Of a DNA stretch of 64,000 bases, positions 16,704 through 25,103 are shown in pieces. The notes under the pieces are model-generated. The model did not search any database, was not told the DNA's origin, and saw only the letters and a list, made by a program, of their open reading frames with translations. Position 1 is the first letter of the stretch; each line of letters starts with the position of its first letter. The translations under genes were made by a program, and so were the position numbers. This DNA comes from Bog-473 sp963736525 (GTDB taxonomy: Bacteria > Actinomycetota > Acidimicrobiia > Acidimicrobiales > RAAP-2). The stretch lies in NCBI GenBank assembly GCA_963736525.1, contig CAVTPF010000018.1, positions 62,001 through 126,000 on the forward strand. Direction: 5' to 3'.

Positions 16704-17087
16704 GTGGCCGATCGCCAGCGCATCTCCTCGGGCTCGCCGTTCGAGCCCGCCATCGGGTTCAGCCGGGCGCTGCGGGTCGGGGACCGGGTGGTGGTGTCGG
16801 GGACCGGTCCGGTGCTCCCGGGCGGGGGATGTCCCGACGGCGCAGGGCCGCAGGCGAGGCGGTGCTTCGAGATCATCTCGGCCGCGCTGGCCGAGGCCGG
16901 GGCGGTCCTCGACGACGTCGTGCGCACCCGGATGTACATCACGTCGACCGAGGACGGCGCGGCGGTCGGGGCGGTCCACGGCGAGCTGCTCGGTCACGTG
17001 CGACCTGCGGCCACGATGGTCGTGGTGGCGGGACTGCTTGACCCCGCCTGGAGGGTGGAGATCGAAGCCGAGGCGGTATTGCCCTAA
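16704..17087 (+). CDS. RidA/YjgF/UK114-family protein
   Basis: 127 residues covering the whole small chorismate-mutase-like fold: SRALRVGDRVVVSGTGPV, then AALAEAGAVLDDVVRTRMYITS, then VRPAATMVVVAGLLDPAWRVEIEAEAVL. The Arg that stabilises the imine substrate of RidA sits in the VR(P)A(A)T segment. Family members deaminate reactive enamine/imine intermediates; this divergent group, encoded next to oxygenases, may have another role. The GTG start is 54 bases after the monooxygenase, so the two are likely co-transcribed. Its stop codon overlaps that of the convergent esterase gene by four bases. Confidence 0.85.
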   Translation: MADRQRISSGSPFEPAIGFSRALRVGDRVVVSGTGPVLPGGGCPDGAGPQARRCFEIISAALAEAGAVLDDVVRTRMYITSTEDGAAVGAVHGELLGHVRPAATMVVVAGLLDPAWRVEIEAEAVLP

Positions 17088-18226
17088 GGGGCGAGCCCCG
17101 CCACCGTGGCAGCCACGATGTTGGTGCCGCGCAGGTCGCCGACGAGGCCGGACTCCATGCGGTTCATGACGTAGCACACGGCGAGCTCGGCGTCCTGGTC
17201 GACGATGATGACCGAGCCGCCGTAGCCGCCCCAGTAACAGGCCCGTGGGCCGAGCGGCATGTCGGGCGGGTTGCTCAGGCCGTAGCCCATGCCGATGCGC
17301 TGCTGGACGCCGAGCACCTTGTCGATCCCGTCCGCCTGCACCTCGAAGATGGGGTCGGTGCCCTCGGCCGAGAGGAGACGCACGCCGCGGGACTCTCCTT
17401 TGCCGGCGATGATCGATTGGATGGCGGCCACCGAGCGGGCGTTGCCCTGGCCGTTGGCGGCGGGGATCTCGGCGCGCCGCCACCATTCGTGATGCGCCAT
17501 CGTGGCGTCGATGGGCGGGTTCATGAACGTCTTCAGCATCAGCTCGGAGACCTGGCCCCCCATGGCGGCGACGTCGATGGGCGGTGGCGGGATCACGTTG
17601 GACACGCGGCGGTCTTCGCCGGCGGGCAGTCCGATGTGGAAGTCCGCATCGAGCGGACCGGCCACCTCCCGGGCGAAGAAGGCACCGATGGACTCACCCG
17701 TGATGCGGCGGACGATCTCGCCGATCAGGTAGCCCTGGGTCACCGCGTGGTAGCCCGACGCAGTGCCGGGCTCCCACCACGGGGCCTGGGCGGCGAGCCG
17801 GGAGGTACACAGCTCCCAGTTGGCCAGGTCCTCGGCAACGAGCGGCTCCTCCCAGCCCGAGAGACCCGCGGTGTGGCCCATGACGTGGCGCACCTCGACG
17901 GCCTCCTTGCCGTTGGCGGCGAACTCGGGCCAGTAGGTGGCGACGGGGGCGTGGAAGTCGAGCTGGCCCCGGTCGTGCAGCATGAGCGCCACCAGGAATG
18001 TCATCGTCTTGGTGGTCGACCAGACGTTGGTGATGGTGTCGCGCTCCCACGGCCTCGTCCTGTCCGCGTCGGCCCAACCGCCCCAGATGTCGACGACGGG
18101 CTCGCCGTGGAGGAAGACCGCGACGGACGCGCCGAGGTCGGCCCCCGAATCCAGCTGGTCCGCCAGCGTCCGGCGGACACCGTCGAAGCGCGGCTCGCAG
18201 GTCCCGTGTACCTCAGCCTCACTCAT
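17084..18226 (-). CDS. Class C beta-lactamase-fold serine hydrolase (EstB-like esterase)
   Basis: 380 residues. The SxxK nucleophile is STTK within NVWSTTKTMTFLVALML (about residue 70), and the second Tyr motif is GYHAVTQGYLIGEIVRR (about 160), the arrangement of EstB-type carboxylesterases rather than true AmpC. There is no signal peptide, so it is cytoplasmic and more likely an esterase than an antibiotic-resistance enzyme. It could hydrolyse the ester or lactone made by the neighbouring Baeyer-Villiger enzyme, but it is on the opposite strand and this is speculative. Confidence 0.85.
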   Translation of the reverse strand: MSEAEVHGTCEPRFDGVRRTLADQLDSGADLGASVAVFLHGEPVVDIWGGWADADRTRPWERDTITNVWSTTKTMTFLVALMLHDRGQLDFHAPVATYWPEFAANGKEAVEVRHVMGHTAGLSGWEEPLVAEDLANWELCTSRLAAQAPWWEPGTASGYHAVTQGYLIGEIVRRITGESIGAFFAREVAGPLDADFHIGLPAGEDRRVSNVIPPPPIDVAAMGGQVSELMLKTFMNPPIDATMAHHEWWRRAEIPAANGQGNARSVAAIQSIIAGKGESRGVRLLSAEGTDPIFEVQADGIDKVLGVQQRIGMGYGLSNPPDMPLGPRACYWGGYGGSVIIVDQDAELAVCYVMNRMESGLVGDLRGTNIVAATVAGLAP

Positions 18227-18333
18227 GTGGGCCCCCTTGTCGTCGGTCTGACGCGCACCCCTCGATGGCGGAGTGTGCGGCTCGGCGCCCGCAACCTATT
18301 GACCCCGCCGGTCCGGCGCCAGCCGAGTGACGA

Positions 18334-18370
18334 GTCGGCCGCGGGCCGGTGTGACGGGTCGGCCGCGGGC
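18334..18370 (+). repeat. Two 13-base direct repeats ahead of the FAD oxidoreductase gene
   Basis: GTCGGCCGCGGGC occurs at 18334-18346 and again at 18358-18370, 24 bases apart centre to centre, just upstream of the -10 box. It may be an activator site on one helix face. Confidence 0.5.
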
Positions 18371-18378
18371 GAGGTCGA

Positions 18379-18384
18379 TAACGT
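18379..18384 (+). promoter_or_regulatory. -10 box of a leaderless promoter
   Basis: TAACGT, six bases before GTG 18391. No Shine-Dalgarno sequence is present, fitting leaderless translation. Confidence 0.45.
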
Positions 18385-18390
18385 CGGTTC

Positions 18391-19812
18391 GTGGAGCGCA
18401 CGGACGCCGTCGTGGTCGGCTCGGGGCCCAACGGGCTGGCGGCGGCAGTCACGCTGGCGCGGGCGGGTCACGCGGTCGAGGTCTTCGAGGGTGCGCCGAC
18501 CGTCGGGGGCGGGACCCGGACCGAGGCGCTGACGCTCGAGGGGTTCCGCCACGACGTGTGCGCGGCAGTCCACCCGATGCTCGTGGTCTCGCCCTTCTTC
18601 TGCTCGCTCGACCTGGCCGCGCTCGGCATCGTGCTGCGCCAGCCCGAGGTGCCCTTCGCGCATCCGCTCGGTGGTGGGCGCGCCGCGGCCCTGTACCGCG
18701 ACGTGGGCGAGACCGCATCACACCTGGGCGGCGATGGCGCGGCGTACCGCGAACTGGTGGGCCCGCTCGTGGACTGGCTGGACCGGATCGTCGCGTACGT
18801 CCTGGGGTCCATGCGCACCGTGCCGCGCGATCCGCTGGCGCTGGCCCGGTTCGCGCTGGTGGGCACGCCGTCGATGCGCCACACGACGCGGCGCTTCTCG
18901 ACCGACGCCGCGCGGGCGCTGCTGGCCGGCGCGGCCGCGCACTCCATGGAGCCGCTCTCCGCGCCGCTCACGTCGGCCGTCGGCCTCCTGCTCACTGCCC
19001 TCGGCCATGGCGGTGGTTGGCCCGTGGTCGAGGGCGGGAGCGCGGCTGTCGCGCGGGGGTTGGTCGGCGAGCTGCGCCGGCTGGGCGGCGTGGTGCACAC
19101 CGGATGCTGGGTCGGCTCCCTGTCCGAGCTGCCCTCGGCGCGGGCGCTGCTGCTCGACGTGTCACCGCGCCAGTTCGTGTCGCTGGCCGGCCCTCGCCTG
19201 TCGCGCCGGGCTGGCCGGCCGTGGGCCCGCTTCCGCCCCGGCCCGGGATCCTGCAAGGTGGACTGGGCCCTGGACGGCCCGGTGCCCTGGACCGCCGAGG
19301 CGTGCGGGCGCACCGTCACCGTCCACGTGGGTGGCACCTTCGACGAGGTGGCGCGTTCGGAGGCGGCGGTGCGAGCCGGTCGCCACGCCGAGCACCCCTT
19401 CGTGCTGATCGCTCAGCCCGGCGTGGTGGACCCGACGCGGGCGCCGGCCGGTCAGCACACGCTCTGGGGCTACTGCCACGTGCCCAACGGCTCGGGGATC
19501 GACATGAGCGACCGCATGGAGGCGCAGATCGAACGGTTCGCGCCGGGCTTCCGCGATCGTGTGCTGGCCCGCACGGTGCGGACGGCGGCCCAGGCGGAGT
19601 CGTACAACCCGAACCTGCTGGGCGGCGACATCAACGGTGGGGCGGCGACGCTGCGCCAAACGGTCTTCCGTCCCGTGCCCCGTTGGAACCCCTACCGGAC
19701 GCCGCTCGAGGGTGTGTATCTCTGCTCGGCCTCCACACCGCCGGGTGGGGGTGTCCACGGCATGTGCGGTGCCGCCGCGGCGGAGGTGGCTCTGCGGGAG
19801 CGGTTCTCCTAG
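18391..19812 (+). CDS. FAD-dependent oxidoreductase of the phytoene-desaturase-like family
   Basis: 473 residues. The N-terminal dinucleotide fold VVVGSGPNGLAAAVTLARAG continues with an acidic end (EVFEGAPTVGGGTRTEAL), and the family mark FRHDVCAAVHPM follows. The C-terminus has the second FAD segment PLEGVYLCSASTPPGGGVHGMCGAAAAEVAL. This is the CrtI/RetSat-like amine-oxidase group that desaturates or isomerises hydrophobic polyenes or ketones. No carotenoid genes lie nearby, so a carotenoid role is not supported. It has its own leaderless-type promoter in the divergent region with the esterase gene. Confidence 0.82.
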   Translation: MERTDAVVVGSGPNGLAAAVTLARAGHAVEVFEGAPTVGGGTRTEALTLEGFRHDVCAAVHPMLVVSPFFCSLDLAALGIVLRQPEVPFAHPLGGGRAAALYRDVGETASHLGGDGAAYRELVGPLVDWLDRIVAYVLGSMRTVPRDPLALARFALVGTPSMRHTTRRFSTDAARALLAGAAAHSMEPLSAPLTSAVGLLLTALGHGGGWPVVEGGSAAVARGLVGELRRLGGVVHTGCWVGSLSELPSARALLLDVSPRQFVSLAGPRLSRRAGRPWARFRPGPGSCKVDWALDGPVPWTAEACGRTVTVHVGGTFDEVARSEAAVRAGRHAEHPFVLIAQPGVVDPTRAPAGQHTLWGYCHVPNGSGIDMSDRMEAQIERFAPGFRDRVLARTVRTAAQAESYNPNLLGGDINGGAATLRQTVFRPVPRWNPYRTPLEGVYLCSASTPPGGGVHGMCGAAAAEVALRERFS

Positions 19813-19819
19813 GTCTCCG

Positions 19820-20101
19820 CTAGGCGACGGGCGAGGCTTCGGCGGTCAGGCGCACCAGGAGGTACCAGGCCTCGATCTCGTCGGCCACGCAGGACGTGAA
19901 CTCGTCCTGCGCGACGACGTAGCGGAGCCAGCACGGATGGATCCGCAGGGTGTGCGCCCGCGTCCCCGGTTCGACCACCACCTCGATGTTGTCGACCTCG
20001 CTGGTCAGCTCGTAACTCCACGTGGCCTCGGTGTGCGTCCGGTTCGCCGACGCAATCAGTTGCGCGACCATCTGCTCGGCCATCTCCGGGCTGTCCGCCA
20101 T
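19820..20101 (-). CDS. Hypothetical 93-residue protein
   Basis: I chose ATG 20101 because AGGGGGGAG precedes it by about six bases. The product starts MADSPEMAEQMVAQLIASANRT and has alternating polar and hydrophobic segments (TWSYELTSEVDNIEVVVEPGT, LRIHPCWLRYVVAQDEF) suggesting a small mixed alpha/beta protein. There is no membrane segment or known motif. It ends seven bases from the convergent oxidoreductase. I do not recognise the family; the coding call rests on the ribosome site and the protein-like composition. Confidence 0.55.
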   Translation of the reverse strand: MADSPEMAEQMVAQLIASANRTHTEATWSYELTSEVDNIEVVVEPGTRAHTLRIHPCWLRYVVAQDEFTSCVADEIEAWYLLVRLTAEASPVA

Positions 20102-20320
20102 GGCTGTCTCCCCCCTGTGCTGCGGGCTCCCCCTGTCCTGCGGGCCCGGTGCCTCGACCTCGACCCTCCACTCGATTGCTCGATGTCGGGACGCACAGAC
20201 CACGACTGAACATCAGGATGCCGTGCCCGGGGTGATCCTGTGGCGCAGCGGGGTTGCGATCGTGGTGCGGCGAGCAGGTCACACCGCGCCGCACGGCCGG
20301 CGCCCGATCACGCGGTCTCG

Positions 20321-21991
20321 TCACCGTGCGTGGCCCGCCGTCTCGACGTAGCCGGGAAGCTCGATCCGTCGCGTGAGCGGCACCGCATCGAGCAGCCGGC
20401 GGTCGTGCGAGACGAGGAGCAGCGTGCCCGCGTAACTGCGCAGGGCGGACTCGAGTTGTTCTATGGCAGGAAGGTCGAGATGGTTGGTGGGCTCGTCCAG
20501 CACGAGGAAGTTGACGCCGGTCGCGGCGAACACGGCCAGCTCGGCGCGGGTGCGTTCACCCGGCGAAAGGGAGCCGGCAGACCGCACCACGGTATTGGCA
20601 CCGAGCCCGAACTTGGCGAGCTGCGACCGGGCCGGACCCCGCGGGAGCCCGGCAGCGGCGGCAAACGCGTCCGCGACGCTGGACGAGTCCGCGTCGGGCA
20701 GGACGCGGCGGTCCTGGGACAGCTCGCCCACGACCACGCTCGGGCCCATGTGCCGGGTGCCCCGGGTCAGGGGGAGCCGGCCCAGGACAGCCTCGACCAG
20801 GGTCGTCTTCCCTGAGCCGTTCGGACCGACCAACGCGATGCGGTCCGCCCAGGCTACATCGAGGGTGAACGGTCCGAGCGTGAAGTCGCCCCGCGTCACG
20901 ACGGCATCCTCCAGACGTACCACGACGGCGCCGGAGCGGGTGGCCTCCATGATGGTGAACCGCAGGTCCCAGCCTTCCCAGGGTTTCTCGACGGCCGGCA
21001 GGGAGTCGAGGGCACGCTCGGTGTGGCGGGCCCGCGCCGCCAGCCGCTCGGTCCGGTTGATGCGGAAGTCTCGCTGCGCCTTGTCGTTGTCGCGAGGGGA
21101 TCTCTTCTCTCGGGCCACGCCACTGGTCGCCCACTGGCGCTCGCGTTGCGCACGCCGGCGCAGCTCGGCTCGCTGGGCCTCGTAGAGCGCATGTGCACCC
21201 TCCGCGTGGGACCGCTCCGCGGCCCGCTCGGCCTCGTAGCCCGCCCAACCGCCGCCGTAGACGCGACCGCGGCGAGAGTGTTCGTCCAACTCGAGCACGT
21301 CGGACACCGTATGGTCGAGGAAGGCGCGGTCGTGGGACACGACGACCGCGCCACCGTTGCGCCGCGCCACCATGGCTTCCAGCCGGGACAACGTGTCGAA
21401 GTCGAGATCGTTGGTCGGTTCGTCGAGGAGGGTGATGTCGAAACGGGCGAGGAGGATGGCCGCCAGCGCCACGCGAGCCTGCTGCCCTCCCGAGAGGGTT
21501 GCCTCGGCGTGCTCGGCGAGCTCCGGTGGGAGGCCGACCTCCTCGAGCGCGGTGACGACGCGGGCCTCGAAGTCGCCGGCGCCCATCGACTCATAGCGGG
21601 TGAGCGCCGCGGCGTAGCGGTCGTCGCTTCCCGCCGTTCCGGCCGCCAATGCGGCGGCCGCAGCGCCCAGCTCCGTCTCCGCCCCGGCGACGCCGGCCCG
21701 GCGGGCCAGAGCGGCGCGCACGGTCTCGCCCGTCGGGACGGCGCGTTCCTGGCCGAGGTAGCCGACGGTCGCGGTCGGCGGATCCACCCGGACGACGCCC
21801 GTCATGGGCGCGAGGATGCCCGCCAGTATCTGCAGCAGGGTCGACTTGCCGACACCGTTGGGGCCGACCACGCCCAGGCAGGTGAGCGGCCCGACGGTGA
21901 GGGACACGTCGTCGAGGACGGTCCGGCCAGCGCGTTCGTGACCGACATGGTGGGCGACGAGCGTCGCCGGCGGCGCAATGAGAGACGGCAT
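20321..21991 (-). CDS. ABC-F-type duplicated ATPase (antibiotic-resistance-like)
   Basis: 556 residues from ATG 21991 (CGGAG upstream). Two ABC domains with no membrane segments: Walker A GPNGVGKST (about 45) and GPNGSGKTT (about 385), signatures LSGGQQARVALA and LSPGERTRAELA, Walker B LLDEPTNDLD and VLDEPTNHLD. A charged linker between them (RRAQRERQWA...RINRTERLAARARHTERA) corresponds to the ribosome-reaching P-site tether. Such proteins bind the ribosome; the actinobacterial TlrC/OleB group protects it from macrolides and similar drugs. Whether this one gives resistance or is a housekeeping factor cannot be decided here. Confidence 0.87.
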   Translation of the reverse strand: MPSLIAPPATLVAHHVGHERAGRTVLDDVSLTVGPLTCLGVVGPNGVGKSTLLQILAGILAPMTGVVRVDPPTATVGYLGQERAVPTGETVRAALARRAGVAGAETELGAAAAALAAGTAGSDDRYAAALTRYESMGAGDFEARVVTALEEVGLPPELAEHAEATLSGGQQARVALAAILLARFDITLLDEPTNDLDFDTLSRLEAMVARRNGGAVVVSHDRAFLDHTVSDVLELDEHSRRGRVYGGGWAGYEAERAAERSHAEGAHALYEAQRAELRRRAQRERQWATSGVAREKRSPRDNDKAQRDFRINRTERLAARARHTERALDSLPAVEKPWEGWDLRFTIMEATRSGAVVVRLEDAVVTRGDFTLGPFTLDVAWADRIALVGPNGSGKTTLVEAVLGRLPLTRGTRHMGPSVVVGELSQDRRVLPDADSSSVADAFAAAAGLPRGPARSQLAKFGLGANTVVRSAGSLSPGERTRAELAVFAATGVNFLVLDEPTNHLDLPAIEQLESALRSYAGTLLLVSHDRRLLDAVPLTRRIELPGYVETAGHAR

Positions 21992-22225
21992 GAGGGAGCT
22001 CCGGAACGGAATTGGACGTGAAGGCGGGTACGTCTGCGGATGCGACACCACCCTGTGGAGGGTGCTGTTCGACCGGACACCTCGAGCTCTACCTCACGGC
22101 CCCATCGTACCAACGTGCGCCTGGGAGTCGCGCACCGACGTTCAGTAGTGTCGGGCGCCGGCCGGGGTGGCACGAGGTCCCAGCCCGGTCAGCGCAACCC
22201 AGCGCAACGGACACAGGGGGCAGGC

Positions 22226-24388
22226 ATGCCGATCGCCATCACCGACGAGCACCAGGAGTTGGGAGCCACCGTGCGGGGCGTCCTCGCGGCACACGGCGCC
22301 CTGGCGGCGAACCGCGCCCTGCTCGAGTCCGACTCCGAGCCGCGGCCCTCGTACTGGAAGGAGATGGCCGAGCTGGGCTGGCTCGGCATCCACCTCCCCG
22401 AGGAGCACGGCGGTGCGGGAGCGGGTCTGGGCGAGCTGGTGGTCGTGCTGGACGAAATCGGGCGACAGCTGGCCCCGGGTCCGTTCCTCCCCACGGTGCT
22501 CGCTTCGGCCGTGATCGCGCAGCGTGGGAACGACGAGCAGCGCGCCTTTTACCTCCCCGGTCTCGCCGACGGCAGCGTGGTGGCGGCTCTCGGCGTCGGG
22601 GGCTCCCTGACCCTGACCGACGGCGTGCTCGACGGCGACGGCGGGATCGTCCTCGGGGGCGCGGCGGCAGACCTGCTGCTGCTGCGGGCCGGCGACGACG
22701 TCGCGGTCGTGCGACGAGACAGCGACGGCGTGCGGCTCAGCGGCACGAACCATCTCGATCCGTCGCGACGATCTGCCGCGGTCACGGTGTCGGGGCTGCG
22801 GGTCCGCACCAGCGACATCGTCGTGGGAGGGGCGCGGCACGCCCGGGCACTGGCCCGGACGCTCGGTGCGGCGGAGGCGGTCGGCGTCATGGCGGCGTGC
22901 ACCGATGCGGCCGTGGCCTACGCCAAGGAGAGGGTGCAGTTCGGGCGGACGATCGGGACCTTTCAGGCGGTGAAGCATCACTGTGCGGACATGCTGGTGG
23001 CGACCGAGCTCGCCACGGCGGCCGTGTGGGACGCCGCCCGGGCATCGGGCGCTCCCGGCGACGAGTTCGAACTCGTCGCCGCCATGGCGGCACACCTGGC
23101 GTTCGCGCCGGCCGTCCACAACACGCAGATGAACATCCAGGTGCACGGCGGCATCGGGTTCACCTGGGAACATGACGCCCACCTGTTCCTCCGCCGGGCC
23201 CTCGTGCTCAATGCCGTGCTGGGCTCACCCGACGACGCGGAGGACGTGACGGCCCAGTCGGCCCGCGGCACGGCGCGCGAGGTCTCGCTGGACCTGCCTC
23301 CTGAGGCCGAGGCGATCCGGGTCGGCGTGCGGGCGGAGGCTCAGCGCATCGGCGCGTGCCAGGGAGCCGAGCAGCGCCGAGCGCTGGTCGAGTCGGGCCT
23401 GATGGTCCCGCACTGGCCCGCGCCCTGGGGACGGGGTGCGGGCGCCGTCGAGCAGATCGTCATCGACGAGGAGCTGCGGGCCGCCGGGGTGCGGGTGCCC
23501 GGCCTCGGCATCACCGGGTGGAACATCATGACCGTGAACCAGTACGCGACGCCCGACCAGGTCGAGCGCTGGGTGTTCAAGACCCTGATGGGCGAGTACG
23601 TCTGGTGCCAGCTGTTCAGCGAGCCCGACGCGGGCTCGGATGCGGCCGCGGTCACCACGCGGGGGACGCGGGTCGACGGTGGCTGGAAGGTCAACGGGCA
23701 GAAGGTCTGGACGAGTGGTGCCCAGTACTGCCACCTCGGGTTGGCCACGGTGCGGACGAACCCCGACGCCCCGAAGCACGCCGGGATCACCACGATGGTC
23801 GTCGACATGCATGCACCGGGGGTGGAGGTGCGACCGTTGCGCCAGATCACCGGCCACGCCGACTTCAACGAGGTCTTCTTCAACGACGTGTTCGTGCCCG
23901 ACGACGACGTCGTGGGCGCGCCCGACGACGGCTGGACGGTGGCGCGTTCGACCCTGGGCAACGAGCGGGTCTCCATCGGCGGCGGCGTCGGCAGCATCTT
24001 CCCGCCCATGGACCTCATGGCGCTGCTGAAGAGCGGCGGTGAGAGGGTGCCGGGCGCGTCGGCTCGGGTCGGTGCCATCCTGGCCAAGGACCATGCCCTG
24101 AAGGTGCTCAACCTGCGACGGGCCCAGCGGGCCGTCATCGGGTCGGGCCCGGGGCCCGAGGGCAACGTCACGAAGCTGGTCCTCGCCGAGCACGGCCACG
24201 ACCGCGCCCGGCTGCAGGCGGACCTGACCGGGGCGCCGACCGCGTTGCTCGACGGCGAGAGCGCCGTGGCCGGGTACGCGCAATTGGCCACCCGGGCCAT
24301 GTCCATTGCCGGTGGCACCTCCGAGATCACGCGCAACCAGATCGCCGAGCGCATCCTCGGGCTACCCCGGGACCCGCTGATCACGTAG
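22226..24388 (+). CDS. Two-domain acyl-CoA dehydrogenase (FadE34-like fusion)
   Basis: 720 residues from ATG 22226 (AGGGGG upstream). Residues 1 to about 345 form one acyl-CoA dehydrogenase unit (ELGWLGIHLPEEHGGAG, FGRTIGTFQAVKHHCADM, QVHGGIGFTWEHDAHLFLRR); residues about 355-720 form a second complete unit (YVWCQLFSEPDAGSDAA, KVNGQKVWTSGAQ, SIAGGTSEITRNQIAERILGLPRDP). This mimics in one chain the alpha/beta heteromers that dehydrogenate steroid side-chain CoA esters; M. tuberculosis FadE34 (about 711 residues) has the same layout. It binds FAD and introduces a 2,3-double bond. A sterol or bile-acid substrate is likely but inferred. Confidence 0.85.
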   Translation: MPIAITDEHQELGATVRGVLAAHGALAANRALLESDSEPRPSYWKEMAELGWLGIHLPEEHGGAGAGLGELVVVLDEIGRQLAPGPFLPTVLASAVIAQRGNDEQRAFYLPGLADGSVVAALGVGGSLTLTDGVLDGDGGIVLGGAAADLLLLRAGDDVAVVRRDSDGVRLSGTNHLDPSRRSAAVTVSGLRVRTSDIVVGGARHARALARTLGAAEAVGVMAACTDAAVAYAKERVQFGRTIGTFQAVKHHCADMLVATELATAAVWDAARASGAPGDEFELVAAMAAHLAFAPAVHNTQMNIQVHGGIGFTWEHDAHLFLRRALVLNAVLGSPDDAEDVTAQSARGTAREVSLDLPPEAEAIRVGVRAEAQRIGACQGAEQRRALVESGLMVPHWPAPWGRGAGAVEQIVIDEELRAAGVRVPGLGITGWNIMTVNQYATPDQVERWVFKTLMGEYVWCQLFSEPDAGSDAAAVTTRGTRVDGGWKVNGQKVWTSGAQYCHLGLATVRTNPDAPKHAGITTMVVDMHAPGVEVRPLRQITGHADFNEVFFNDVFVPDDDVVGAPDDGWTVARSTLGNERVSIGGGVGSIFPPMDLMALLKSGGERVPGASARVGAILAKDHALKVLNLRRAQRAVIGSGPGPEGNVTKLVLAEHGHDRARLQADLTGAPTALLDGESAVAGYAQLATRAMSIAGGTSEITRNQIAERILGLPRDPLIT

Positions 24389-24447
24389 GTGCTGCGTGCG
24401 TTGCCGGCGGCGGCGGATTGGCGGGGGCTGGGTCCCCTGCGATCACA

Positions 24448-24999
24448 ATGTGCGCGGTGGTGGGGCTGAGGACGACGCGATCGCGCATCGTCGCGGCGGT
24501 CGCGCTCGTACTGGTGCTCGCCTTTGTCGCGCTCACGCTGCGCCTATTCGTCTTCCCGGACCTCAACCCCCCGCAGCGGTCGAACGCGATCGTTGTCCTG
24601 GGCGGGAACGGGGCCGGTCCACCCGACAAGGGGGAGCAGCTGGCCAGGGAGGGCTATGCGCCAGTGCTCGTCTTCTCGATCTCCCAGTACGAGCGGTGCT
24701 ACCCGGGCCTTGCGGGCATCCCGCACGTCAGGATCCAGTGCTTCGTCGCCAACCCGGCGACCACCCAGGGTGAGGCGCGCGCCATCGCCCACCTGGCGGC
24801 GCTGCACCACTGGACGCGGGTCATCGTCGTCACACCGACCACCCAGGCCACCAGGGCGCGCCTGCGCGTCGGGCGCTGCTATCCCGGACAGGTCCTCGAG
24901 GTGGCATCGGCACCCCCCGGACTGTGGGCCTGGGTCCGCAGCATCACGTACGAGTGGGGGGCGCTGCTGAAGGCACTGGTGCTGCAGCCGAGCTGCTGA
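24448..24999 (+). CDS. DUF218 (YdcF/SanA-like) membrane-anchored protein
   Basis: About 183 residues with one N-terminal membrane segment (RIVAAVALVLVLAFVALTLRLF). The DUF218 fold follows: SNAIVVLGGNGAGPPDKGEQLAREGYAPVLVFS, then a region with TTQGEARAIAHLAALHHW and RVIVVTPTTQATRARLR. This family is linked to envelope integrity in enterobacteria (SanA, ElyC); its reaction is unknown. Starts at ATG 24448 or nearby GTGs are all possible; 24448 keeps a short cytoplasmic tail. It is followed by a GT-C-like membrane protein gene on the same strand. Confidence 0.75.
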   Translation: MCAVVGLRTTRSRIVAAVALVLVLAFVALTLRLFVFPDLNPPQRSNAIVVLGGNGAGPPDKGEQLAREGYAPVLVFSISQYERCYPGLAGIPHVRIQCFVANPATTQGEARAIAHLAALHHWTRVIVVTPTTQATRARLRVGRCYPGQVLEVASAPPGLWAWVRSITYEWGALLKALVLQPSC

Positions 25000-25103
25000 A
25001 GCGAAGCGACGAGATCGCAACCGTCCTGCGACGCCGCGGTGACGGTGCCCGTTGTACGTTGGGCCGAGGGCGCCGGTTGGGGGACCGGCATGAGGGGGGA
25101 GCA

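Noticed and set aside
15354..17486. 710-codon open frame on the minus strand
   Set aside because: Antisense to the monooxygenase and RidA genes; composition is Arg/Gly/His-rich with no motif.
22040..22225. N-terminal extension of the acyl-CoA dehydrogenase
   Set aside because: No homology and no ribosome site; ATG 22226 has AGGGGG and starts at the conserved N-terminus.
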